Shown here one piece after another: positions 1 through 9,100 of a stretch of 64,000 nucleotides of DNA. The position numbers and the translations under genes were made by a program. The DNA comes from Nitrospirillum pindoramense (lineage in GTDB: Bacteria; Pseudomonadota; Alphaproteobacteria; Azospirillales; Azospirillaceae), in contig NZ_VITR01000019.1 in NCBI RefSeq assembly GCF_007827955.1, forward strand, positions 1 to 64,000. Reading direction: 5' to 3'. The notes below the pieces were generated by a model. The model did not search any database. It was given only the letters and a program-made list of their open reading frames with translations, and was not told the DNA's origin. Within the stretch, counting starts at the first letter, position 1. Every line of letters begins with the position of its first letter.

Positions 1-568
1 GGCCGGCATCGGCCAGGCGGGCCAGGATGCCGTCGTCCACCACCTCCGGCGCCAGGGTCAGCAGGACGCGGCCGCCGGGGAAGCGCGCCGGCAGGCCCAG
101 CAGGAACGCGATGTCCTCATCGGTGGGCGCGCGGACATAGGCCGCCTCATGCACGCCCCGGCGCTCCTTGTTCAGGAAGGGGCCTTCCAGGTGGATGCCG
201 ATGACGCCGCCGCCGGGCACCCGCGCCGCCTCGGCCGCCGCGTCCACCGCCAGGCGCCATTTGCCGGCGGCGTCGGTGATGAAGGTGGGCAGCAGCGCGG
301 TGGTGCCGAAGCGGCGATGCGCGGCGGCGATGGCCAGGGCCCCCGCCGCCGTCGGCGTCTCATTGAACAGCACCCCGCCGCCACCGTTCACCTGCGTGTC
401 GACGAAGCCGGGCGCCAGCAGGCTGTCCGGCGCCAGGACCACCTCGGCCGCGCCCGCCGGCGGCTGGGGCGCCAGGTCCAGCACGCGCCCGTCCTCCACC
501 AGGACGCCGGCGTCGGTCACTGTCCGCTTGCCGGTGAAAACGGGGCAGCCGTGGAAGAAGGTCCGCAT
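1..568 (-). CDS. nagA: N-acetylglucosamine-6-phosphate deacetylase (3' part cut by window edge)
   Basis: The reading frame from the ATG at 568 runs to the window edge without a stop, so about 189 N-terminal residues are present of a family usually near 380. NagA removes the acetyl group of GlcNAc-6-phosphate in the cytoplasm, giving glucosamine-6-phosphate. Visible family marks are the amidohydrolase entry LAPGFVDTQVNGGGG, with the conserved D-x-Q-V-N-G block, and HLEGPFLN, whose Glu is the metal ligand in NagA. The start overlaps the stop of the upstream SIS gene by one base (TGATG), so the two are translationally coupled and form one catabolic operon. The C-terminal catalytic Asp lies outside the window. 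Confidence 0.93.
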   Translation of the reverse strand, partial: MRTFFHGCPVFTGKRTVTDAGVLVEDGRVLDLAPQPPAGAAEVVLAPDSLLAPGFVDTQVNGGGGVLFNETPTAAGALAIAAAHRRFGTTALLPTFITDAAGKWRLAVDAAAEAARVPGGGVIGIHLEGPFLNKERRGVHEAAYVRAPTDEDIAFLLGLPARFPGGRVLLTLAPEVVDDGILARLADAG

Positions 569-1617
569 CACACCGTCTCCGTCACCTTGCGCAGGTTGGG
601 CGGCACGTCGGGGTCCAGGCCCCGGGCCCGCGCCACCCGGTGGATGGCCCTGTAGAAGCTGGCGACCGCCGCCAGGGGGCCCACCTCCGCCGGCAGGCCC
701 GCCACCACGGGCAGGGCCTCGACGCCGTCGATGCCGATCTCCGTCGCCAGGATGGGGGCGCCCAGGGCCGCCGCCCGGGCCAGGGTGTCGCGCGTCACCG
801 CCGCCGTCGCGTCGTCCTGGGTCAGCGCCAGGATGGGGAAGCCGGGGCCCACCAGGGCGAAGGGACCATGCACCACCTCGGCCGCGCTGAAGGCCTCGGC
901 ATGCAGGCGGCAGGTCTCCTTGCACTTCAGGGCGATTTCCGCCGCCGCCCCGCTGCCGATGCCCCGGCCCAGGACATAAAGGCCGGTGGCCAGCTCCAGC
1001 CGGCGCAAAGCGGGATACCAATCCAGGGCCACGGCCTGGTCCAGCCAGCCGGGAACCTGGGCCACCGTGTCCACCAGGCCCGCATCCTCCCGCCAATGGG
1101 CCCCCAACTGCAGAAAGGCGACGCAGGCGGTGAGGTAGGACTTGGTGGCGGCAACGCTCCTCTCCGGCCCGGCGCACAGCGGAATGAAGACATCGGCCAG
1201 CGCGGCCAGGGGGGAGGTCTCGTCATTCACGAAGCCCACCACCAGGGCGCCGCCGGCCTTGGCGGCCTCCGCCAGGCGCAGCAGGTCGGGGCTGCGGCCG
1301 GACTGCGACACCGCCACGAACAGGGCGCCGTCCACGGCCAGGGGGGCATTGTAGAGGGAGACGACGGAGGGCCCGACGGAGGCGACCGGCACGCCCAGCC
1401 GGGTCTCGATGAGGTATTTGCCGTAGGCGGCGGCGTGGTCGCTGCTGCCGCGGGCGCAGGTGACCACCACCTTGGGCTTCAGCGCCCGCAGCCGGACGCC
1501 CAGATCGCGGAACAGCGGTGCCGTGCGGGCGATCTGCCGGGCCGCGGCGGCGCCGGACTCGGCCGCCTCCAGGGCCATCAGCGGAACCGTCGGGGACGCG
1601 GTCTTGGCAACAACCAT
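568..1617 (-). CDS. SIS-domain glucosamine-6-phosphate deaminase (NagB-II / GlmS isomerase-domain type)
   Basis: A 349-residue protein made of two SIS sugar-isomerase folds, without the N-terminal glutaminase domain of GlmS. Diagnostic segments are CARGSSDHAA and SQSGRSPDLL in the first half (sugar-phosphate binding), ATKSYLTA in the middle, and GRGIGSGAAAEIALKCKE followed by HAEAF and EVVHGP in the second half. Proteins of this shape next to nagA usually act as the non-orthologous deaminase NagB-II, converting glucosamine-6-phosphate to fructose-6-phosphate and ammonia; that assignment rests on the neighbour. A start at internal Met14 is possible. It is the first visible gene of the nag operon, and a GntR or LacI regulator is not visible here. 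Confidence 0.85.
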   Translation of the reverse strand: MVVAKTASPTVPLMALEAAESGAAAARQIARTAPLFRDLGVRLRALKPKVVVTCARGSSDHAAAYGKYLIETRLGVPVASVGPSVVSLYNAPLAVDGALFVAVSQSGRSPDLLRLAEAAKAGGALVVGFVNDETSPLAALADVFIPLCAGPERSVAATKSYLTACVAFLQLGAHWREDAGLVDTVAQVPGWLDQAVALDWYPALRRLELATGLYVLGRGIGSGAAAEIALKCKETCRLHAEAFSAAEVVHGPFALVGPGFPILALTQDDATAAVTRDTLARAAALGAPILATEIGIDGVEALPVVAGLPAEVGPLAAVASFYRAIHRVARARGLDPDVPPNLRKVTETV

Positions 1618-1861
1618 AGCCTATCCTGCATCAAATGATGGCGGCGCCCGGTGACGGGCACGCCATAATACCATATAGAAACCAGTCGCCAACCCCCGCA
1701 CATCCACCTGGCTCGACCGTCTCATAATTCATTGTTATATAACTATCTTTAGCCGCTCTTTCCTGGTGGCGGCGCAAGGAGGAGCTTCACCACGCCAGAC
1801 CAGAATAACACCATAGGGGGATGACAGGGATGGTCGGGGTGACGCGCCCCCCTGCCGCCTG
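1618..1861. promoter_or_regulatory. Intergenic region between bcsD and the nag operon, presumed nag promoter
   Basis: These 244 bp are clearly more AT-rich than their surroundings. They contain the 10-bp perfect palindrome GTTATATAAC (near 1733-1742) and two TGGT half-sites read on the minus strand around 1663-1688. They lie upstream of the SIS gene, so they should hold the nag promoter and operator. No convincing -35/-10 pair was identified and no terminator for the upstream-lying bcs operon is obvious. Confidence 0.35.
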
Positions 1862-2413
1862 TCAGCCGTGCCGGCCGAAATCGAAGACCAGGGGCTGGGT
1901 GATGGGCACCTGGCGGTTGCGGCACACCGCCAGAAGGCCCGTGCCGCCCAGTTCCCCCATCCAGCGGGTATAGACGCCCTCCAGCATGTAGGACATCCAG
2001 GGAGGGGACATCAGAGCCGGCGCGGTGTCACCGGGGTGGGGTGGTCCGGCATGGGGCACGGGGTAGGCGCCGTGGCTGATACGCAGGAATTGCCCCTCAT
2101 CCACCAACCGGACCCAGCCCCAGTCCAGCGCCGCCCAGCAATCCCCGATGGCACGCTCCAGATCCTCCAGGGATTCGCAGGGCGGCAAAGCCATCCCTTC
2201 GGCGAAGCGCAAACCGACCGACCGGTAAAAGGCCTGCGCTGCCGCCGGTTCCACACCGCTTTCCAGTTCAGCGAACAAGGTGTCGATGAAGGCGCGCCAC
2301 TGAAGGGAGCAGGATTGCCACCGGTGATGGCGCAAGGTGACGGCATCCGGGGATTCCGGCGCGGCGGGCGACGCCTGCAGGGCGGCGAACCGTTCCTGAA
2401 ACGCGGCAAGCAT
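1862..2413 (-). CDS. bcsD: Cellulose synthase subunit D
   Basis: About 183 residues, near the roughly 156 of AcsD from Komagataeibacter. The pattern matches CesD: an N-terminal helix with W-R-A-F-I-D, then RFAEGMALPPCESL, a central ALDWGWVRL, and a C-terminal segment beginning LEGVYTRWMGEL. BcsD is a periplasmic octameric ring thought to guide nascent glucan chains and raise crystallinity. It is the last gene of the operon, directly after bcsC. A TTG at 2422 overlaps the bcsC stop, but the ATG at 2413 is preferred because GGAG lies about 10 bases upstream of it and only about 2 bases from the TTG. The presence of bcsD indicates a class able to make ordered cellulose. Confidence 0.85.
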   Translation of the reverse strand: MLAAFQERFAALQASPAAPESPDAVTLRHHRWQSCSLQWRAFIDTLFAELESGVEPAAAQAFYRSVGLRFAEGMALPPCESLEDLERAIGDCWAALDWGWVRLVDEGQFLRISHGAYPVPHAGPPHPGDTAPALMSPPWMSYMLEGVYTRWMGELGGTGLLAVCRNRQVPITQPLVFDFGRHG

Positions 2414-2418
2414 GGGGG

Positions 2419-5400
2419 TCAATCTCCAAGAGGGGTTTTCAAGGTGATGCGGCCGGTGCTCTCGGTCCAGTCGGCGGACCGTTTCACGGACAGCGAACCG
2501 CCCAGCGTGAGGAAGGAATTGATCCGGTATTCGAAGGCGCCGTTCAGGCCATACCCGATGTTGGTCGTTTCCTGCCCGCCGAAGCGCGTGCGGAACAAGC
2601 TGTCAGTGACGCGGTCGGCCGACAGCGCCACCAGCGCCGCCTGGCTGGTCGGATCATCCGGGAACAGGTTCGTCGCCTCCTCCCGGAAATGCTGGACGCC
2701 CAGGCTGCCGCCCAGCGAATACCGGAAGTTCGCCCCCTGCACGGTGTAATTGACAGGGAACGTCAGGGCGTAGAACTCCTGCGGGCTGAAGTAGCCGCCC
2801 TGACCGTACGTGAAATAGCGCAGATTGCGGTCATAGCCCATGCCCGTGGCGTTCACGCCCAAGGTCAGATCGGACGCGGACGTCTTCGCCAGGTGCATGT
2901 AGGCGCCCAACGTGGCCTGGACCTCACGATTGGCCGTGACATGGACACCGCGTAGCTCGCCATAGCCCACGTCGCCGTACAGCCCCAGGCTTCCGTCGTC
3001 ATAGGCCAGCCCGGCCAGGGCGGCCGTCTTGGTCACCCCGCCCCAGGTCTGGCCGGTGACGGGGTCGCGGGCACCGGCATAGCTCAGCACGCTGTCGGTG
3101 ACCGCGCGGCGCGACACGTCGAGTTGCAGCTGCGTCACATCGGAAAGCTGGGGCGTCCATCTCAGGCCACCGACCGGGCGCACGACACGGAAGCCAAGCG
3201 GCGTGGCGCCCACGTCCAAGGCCACGTCGTCCAGCCGGTACGACAGCTCCGGCGCCGCACCATTGGCGGCCTGCGCCTCCGGCTTGGTCACCTGCGTCGC
3301 CGTCAGGAACATGTTGCTGCCGAAGCGGCGGTAGGTGTCGGTGTTGGAACCCATGTCGCCGGCATCCAGGTGCACCCCCGTCAGGGAGGCCTGCACCTGC
3401 CCCATGCCGAACAGGGGCATGCTGAACCCCGCTTTGGCCGAGGATGCCACCAGGCGGCTGAGACCGGACTCACCGGAGCGCAGCCTTGCCTCCACCTCAG
3501 CCACGAAGCGGGGCATGGACTGTTCCTCCACCGCCGCCGTATCCGCCGCCAGCGTGGCCAGCAGGGGGTCGCCCGAGGGCACCGCGTCGGATGCCTTGGC
3601 CGGGGCGCGGAACGGGTTGGCGTCGGGGACGTCAGCGGCGGCCACTTGCATCGGTCCCCGCCCGAGTTGGGCCAGCCGCAACTCTTGCGCCGTCTTCAGC
3701 TCCTTGAGAGCCGTACCGCTGTCATCCTCCTTCCGCGCCAATAGCGCCAAGGCCTGGTGCACCTGCGGATCGTCCGGGTGGGCACGGACCGCCGCAGCCA
3801 GGATCCGACGTGCCTGCCGCGTCTCGCCGGCGGCGATGGCCGCCTCGGCGGCACCCCGCTGGGCATCCAGGTCGTCTGGATGATCGGCCAGGACGCCGCC
3901 CAGCAAGGCGAGCGCTTCGGCCGGCCGGCCGGCGCTGAGGTAGATGCGCCCCATCGCCTGGGCCAGGGCCGGGTCACCGCTGTTCGCCTTGAACAGCGGG
4001 GCGATGGCATCGTAGGCGTCGGCATAATCGCCGCGTTGGCGGGCGCTGTCAGCGATACGAACCGCCATGGCCGATTTCAGCCCCGCCAAGCCCTGGCGCT
4101 CAGTATCGCTGAGGTCGGCGCGCTGCTCCAACTGGCGCAGCAGGCCCGCCGCCTCGGCCCCACGGTCGGCCTTCATCAGCAGGGCGGTATATTGCAGGAG
4201 CGGCGTGGCCTTCACCTGGGCGCCATAGACGTCCGGCTGCAACAGGCTGAGCGCGGCCTGCGCGTCCCCGGCGTCCGCCAGGGCCCCCGCCAGCAAGCCC
4301 CGCGTTTCCGCCGTCCGCGCCAGGGGGCGCAGCCCCAGCAGGCGCACCCGGGCCTCGGCAGGCGGCTGCATCTGGGCCAACGTCACCTCGCGCCGCAGGG
4401 TCGCCTGCTCCAGCAGGGCCGTCATGGCCGGCGTCAGGGCGGCGGCGGGCACACGCTCCAGCAGGCCGCGCACTGCGGTCCAGTCCTGCCGGTCGGCCTG
4501 GAACAGCGCGGCGGCATGCAACAGGTCGACCCGCGTCTCCTCCGGCGTCACCGCCATGATCGATCGCGCAGCCGCATCGTCATGCTGGGCCACCAGGAAG
4601 CGGGCATAGTCCAGACGCAACCAGGCGTCATCCGGCGTCAGTTGCCGGGCCTGGACGAACGCCGCCCGGGCGCCCAGCACGTCGCCGGCGGCCACCGCGG
4701 CGTTGGCGCGGGCGTGCGCCAAACCACCCTGCAGGACGGTGTAGGCCGGTGATTGGCGCAAGGCCTCGGCCTCCGGGCTGGCCGCCAAGGATTCCGCCTC
4801 ACGGTCGCGCCGCTGCCGCAGCAGAACGTTGAACAGGCCGGACAGCGCGGTGGGCTGGCCGGGGGTCGCCTTCAACACGGCGCGGTAGGCATCCTCCGCC
4901 CCGGCAAGCTCGTCGCGCCGCACCCGCACATCCGCCAGAAGCAGCGCGGCGACCTGCCGGTCGAGGGGGGAGCGCGCGGCGGCTTCCAAGGCTTGGGCCC
5001 GATCCTCCGCCGACGCCAGGCGCCCCGCGTCACGGTCTTCCGTCGCCGCCTGCATGTCCCGCCAGAACACGGCGCTGGCCAGCGCGTCGCGCCATTGCGC
5101 GGCCCGGGCCGGTGCGGCCTTGCTGGCGCCATCCAGCAGGCTTGCGGCCTCGGCGAAGCGGTTCTGGCGCAAACGCACCAAGCCCAGACCGGCACGGGCC
5201 TCCGCATCCGCCGCATTCTCCTTCAGGGCCGATTGGAACTCCGCCTCGGCCACATCCAGCCGTTCGGCCCGCAGGGCGGCGTAGGCCCGCGCCCGTGCGA
5301 CACCCCGGTTGTCGGCGCGGGCCGCGGGCTTGTCCAAGGCCGCATAGCGCGCCCTGACGGCACCGTCATCCGGATTGTCGGCCAAATACTGGGCATACGC

Positions 5401-6105
5401 CGCCTTGTCGTCCGCGCCGGCGTTCAGCCACAGCAGCGTGTCATGGCGTATCTTCTTGGCCTCGCCATCGAGCGGCGCCGACTTCGCCATGGCCGCGAGT
5501 TGGGACAGCACCTCGCGCCGCGTCGCCTCACGATAACTCAACACCCGCAGATAGCTGATCCGCGCTTCCGCCGGTGCTCCGGGCTGTTCCGCCAGTTCGC
5601 GCAGGCCGTCGCGCGCCTCCTCCCAGCCGCTCTCGGTGCCGGCCAGTGTCTGATAATACTCCAGCGCCAGGGGGATGGTCGGCGGGGGCCCCTGGAAGAT
5701 CTCCTTGTACCGGGCGATGGCGCCGGCCAGGTCGCCCGATTGGGCCGCGCGGCGCGCATCGGCCAGGGTGGCCCGGCGACCGCCGGCCTCCACGGCCCGC
5801 ACCTCCGCCGCGACACCCGGGCTGGCGGGGCGCAGAGCGGACAGACGGCGCATCAGCGCCTCCGCCTCCGCGCGATGCCCCTGGTCAGCCTCAATCTCCG
5901 CGAGGCGGGCCAGCGCCACCGGCTGATTGGGCGACACGGTGAGCACGGCGTTCAGGGTTTCCCGGGCCAGGTCCGGCCGGTCGCGCCGAACCCAGAAGTC
6001 GGCCTTCTCCAGCATCAGGTTCAGGGCGTCGGGCATGGTCTCCGCCCAGGCGGCGGAGAGGGAGGACACCAGCAGGAGTCCGGCGAGCGCGACGGTCTTA
6101 CGCAT
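2419..6105 (-). CDS. bcsC: Cellulose synthase outer-membrane export protein BcsC
   Basis: About 1,228 residues. A signal peptide (MRKTVALAGLLLV... ending AWAE) is followed by roughly 800 residues of Ala-rich TPR repeats, for example AEALMRRLSALRPASPG and AALSLLQPDVYGAQ. A C-terminal region rich in aromatic beta strands matches the BCSC_C outer-membrane barrel. The protein provides the periplasmic scaffold and the outer-membrane pore for the glucan. The open frame extends 49 codons further upstream into the bcsAB 3' end, but the ATG at 6105 is chosen because it starts the signal peptide and has AAGGGG just upstream. It lies 10 bp after the bcsAB stop. Confidence 0.92.
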   Translation of the reverse strand: MRKTVALAGLLLVSSLSAAWAETMPDALNLMLEKADFWVRRDRPDLARETLNAVLTVSPNQPVALARLAEIEADQGHRAEAEALMRRLSALRPASPGVAAEVRAVEAGGRRATLADARRAAQSGDLAGAIARYKEIFQGPPPTIPLALEYYQTLAGTESGWEEARDGLRELAEQPGAPAEARISYLRVLSYREATRREVLSQLAAMAKSAPLDGEAKKIRHDTLLWLNAGADDKAAYAQYLADNPDDGAVRARYAALDKPAARADNRGVARARAYAALRAERLDVAEAEFQSALKENAADAEARAGLGLVRLRQNRFAEAASLLDGASKAAPARAAQWRDALASAVFWRDMQAATEDRDAGRLASAEDRAQALEAAARSPLDRQVAALLLADVRVRRDELAGAEDAYRAVLKATPGQPTALSGLFNVLLRQRRDREAESLAASPEAEALRQSPAYTVLQGGLAHARANAAVAAGDVLGARAAFVQARQLTPDDAWLRLDYARFLVAQHDDAAARSIMAVTPEETRVDLLHAAALFQADRQDWTAVRGLLERVPAAALTPAMTALLEQATLRREVTLAQMQPPAEARVRLLGLRPLARTAETRGLLAGALADAGDAQAALSLLQPDVYGAQVKATPLLQYTALLMKADRGAEAAGLLRQLEQRADLSDTERQGLAGLKSAMAVRIADSARQRGDYADAYDAIAPLFKANSGDPALAQAMGRIYLSAGRPAEALALLGGVLADHPDDLDAQRGAAEAAIAAGETRQARRILAAAVRAHPDDPQVHQALALLARKEDDSGTALKELKTAQELRLAQLGRGPMQVAAADVPDANPFRAPAKASDAVPSGDPLLATLAADTAAVEEQSMPRFVAEVEARLRSGESGLSRLVASSAKAGFSMPLFGMGQVQASLTGVHLDAGDMGSNTDTYRRFGSNMFLTATQVTKPEAQAANGAAPELSYRLDDVALDVGATPLGFRVVRPVGGLRWTPQLSDVTQLQLDVSRRAVTDSVLSYAGARDPVTGQTWGGVTKTAALAGLAYDDGSLGLYGDVGYGELRGVHVTANREVQATLGAYMHLAKTSASDLTLGVNATGMGYDRNLRYFTYGQGGYFSPQEFYALTFPVNYTVQGANFRYSLGGSLGVQHFREEATNLFPDDPTSQAALVALSADRVTDSLFRTRFGGQETTNIGYGLNGAFEYRINSFLTLGGSLSVKRSADWTESTGRITLKTPLGD

Positions 6106-6115
6106 GCGACGCCCC

Positions 6116-9100
6116 TTAGGAACCGGTGCGGGCCAGGCGATCCTGGGCCCGGCGGCGCAGGAAGCGGATGGACGGAACGGAAATAAGCAGGATGGCCAGA
6201 CCGAGGGCGCCGAGCACCAGGATGGGATGGCGTGACGCCCCCCACACCACAAACATCAAGGGCGGCAGATCGCCCACCCAATAGCGGCGCCCAACCTGGA
6301 AGCTGGACACCTCGGTGCGATTGAGGATGACCAGATCGCCCTGAATCCTGGGCGCCGTGCGTGGCTGCCGCAGCGCCTCGACCAGGCCTGGCAGCAGGTC
6401 GGCGTTCCCCGCCGTCAAGGCCACGACGCTGCGCTTGGGGGTCAGCGGCGACTCAAAGCCCATCATCAAGGCCAGCTGCGTGCCGCTGACCAGGACGCGC
6501 TCCGCATCACCATCGGTCAGCACCCCCGCCGATACCGGGTCGGCATCCAGCAACTGGGTCAGCCGCTGAAGGGGCGACAGGGTATTCAGGGCCATGACAT
6601 CGTTGGTGATGCGCACGGGTGCGGCGGCCGCCCAGTCCCGCAGCAAGGGTTGATGCGCCGTGTCGCCGATCAGCAGCAGGTCACGGTCTTCAAGACCGGC
6701 CTTCCCCTCGGACGCCCGCCGCACGGTCACCTGGGTGGCCGGCATTCCCGTGCTGGCGCCCATCAGTCCCATCATGCCCAGATACGCGGTGACATCCCCC
6801 GCCTGCGGCCTTTCCGGCAGCACCACCACCGTCTGCGACAGATCGGCCATGCGGCTGTAGGGGAAACCCGCGCTGGCCAACGACGCCATGTTGGGCAGGG
6901 CTGCGAAATGGTGGGCGGAGGACAGGTCCAGCGTGCTGTCGGGATCGACGCCCGTGCGCAGATTGTCCGGCGTGGTGCCGTGACAGGCGCCCCGATCCAC
7001 CGGCTGTAGCGAGTACATGAACTGCAGCTGGTTGCGGCCATAGAAAAGGTAGGGCGGCACCTCCACCGTCCGTTGGCGCGCGGTGTAGTCCCCCAGGGCG
7101 TAGGTCCGGAACCAGTCCGTCAGGCCGTCCTCGCGCAGCTTGAGGCTGGTGACATAGGTCCCGTTGAGGGAGACATCGAGGCGGGACTGTTCCATATCCA
7201 GCCACTTGCCACCCGGATACCGATAATTGACATGCAGCGGCACACCCCGGTTCTGCCAGACGAACAGATCCGGCGGCAGGCGGAACGGCACCTGCATCGG
7301 GCCCGGCGCCATGCCGTTGCTTTGCAGCACGTCGGACCCCACCAGCTCACCCAACCGGACGGACCGGTTCAGGGACAGCCAGCGCGGCGCGTCGTAGGGC
7401 TGACGCGGCACCAGCAAAGGCGGGGTCGCCCGCGCCTCCGCGCCGTTGAGCGCGGAGGCACCCAGCACCAGGGTCAGCGCGGCGGTGCGCAGCTCCTCAT
7501 CATTGCGGCCCATGACCAGCAGCAGGCGCCGGTTGGGGGCCACGGGATTGGACCGCACCGCCACCATCGGGCCGTCCACCACCCCCAGGTCCAATTCAGC
7601 CGGGTGGTTGGCCGGCGTCGCGAAGATCACCGCGTTGTCCGGCGGCAGGCGGCGACCCAACGATGGGAAGCGGGCGGGACGATAATCGGCCATGGCGCCA
7701 AACCAGGACGCCACGATGCCCGCCGCCCGCAGCACACCGTCCGAAGGCTCATCCCCCAGCAGGAAGGGCAGCGCCAGGGGCCGGCTGTCATGATCGTTGA
7801 AAAACGGACGGGGCAGGATGGACAGGTCGGCGGCCACCGGCAGGCGCTGCAATGTCAGCCGCAGGCTGGAATTGGCGCTGAGCAGGGCCCAGAGGCTGGA
7901 ATGCAGCGGATCCTCGCAGCCGGTAGCGTAGTGGCCGATGAACTGGAAGGTCAAATGGTTGTCCTGCTGGATGAGCAGGGGATTGACCGGCAGTTCCACC
8001 ACCTGGCCACCGGCCGTGGCGGCGTTGAGGGGAATGGTGGTCAGCAATTCGTCATTCAGCAGGACCTTGAGCTGGCTCAGTTCCTTCAGCAGGGCCGGCG
8101 AATTGGTGATGGACAGGGTGAGCTTCGCCGCCGTGACGACATCATCCCGGCGGATGGGGAAATCGACGGTGCGGAAATCCTGCACCCCATGGAAGGTGAG
8201 CGCCCCGGCGCCGAGGTCCGTCAGGGTCAGCACCTCGCCGCGCTCCGGCTCCAGCGGCGTCGCATCGGTGGGCTCTCCCTCCGCCACCGCCTCGGACGGC
8301 GGCGTCCCCGGGGACGCCGCGGCGGGCGGGGCGGACGTGGCTTTGCCTGGATGGGCTGGCGCGGACATCGCCCGCGCCGCCGGCAGCAGCAAAAGACCCG
8401 CCAGACCCAAGGCGACCATCAAGCCGCCGGTCCGCCGGGCACGCCGCCGCGCGGCGATCAGGCCGAAGCCGTTGCACATGATCGCCCACGCGGACCGACG
8501 GACCCCCGTCACCGATTGGCCGGTCCAGTCCAGCCAGGCGTCGGCGCGCCCGAAAATGGCGCGCACCAGTTGCCGGTGCTGCCAATCGTCCAGATCATCG
8601 AACGCCAGACGCACCGTGCCGTTCCGCTGTTCAATGACCCGCGCCGGCAACAGGACGGGCAGGCCGCGGGCGGTCAACTCCACCGTGACCCTGTCGGCGA
8701 TGCCGTCGATCGACTGCCTATGATCCATCGCCAGCAGGGCGCCGCCCATGGAGATGTTCCGGGTTTCGCCCACAAAGGCGCGGCCATCCGGCAGCGTCAC
8801 CGCCATCTGGAGACGGGCGCCGATGCGGACCTGCCGGCGCACCTGCCGTTTTTCCACCCCCGCCGCCGCCGCCGCCGCGAGGATGGCGATGCTGAAGAAG
8901 GCCCAGAACAGGTTGGCGACCAAGACCACCACGTCCTGGCCCTGCATGCCCTCATACAAATATCGCCCAATGCCCCAGATATAACCGCCCAGCAGCAGCA
9001 GCAACGTGGCCAGTTGCGGCAGTACCGAACGGCCATCGAACTGGTCACGATCAAGGATGTCGCCCTTGCGCGTGACGTTGAAGGCGCCCTTGTAGGGGTT

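Noticed and set aside
1618-1861. NagR/NagQ operator in the nag promoter
   Set aside because: Only loose TGGT half-sites were seen; no dyad of convincing length apart from GTTATATAAC.
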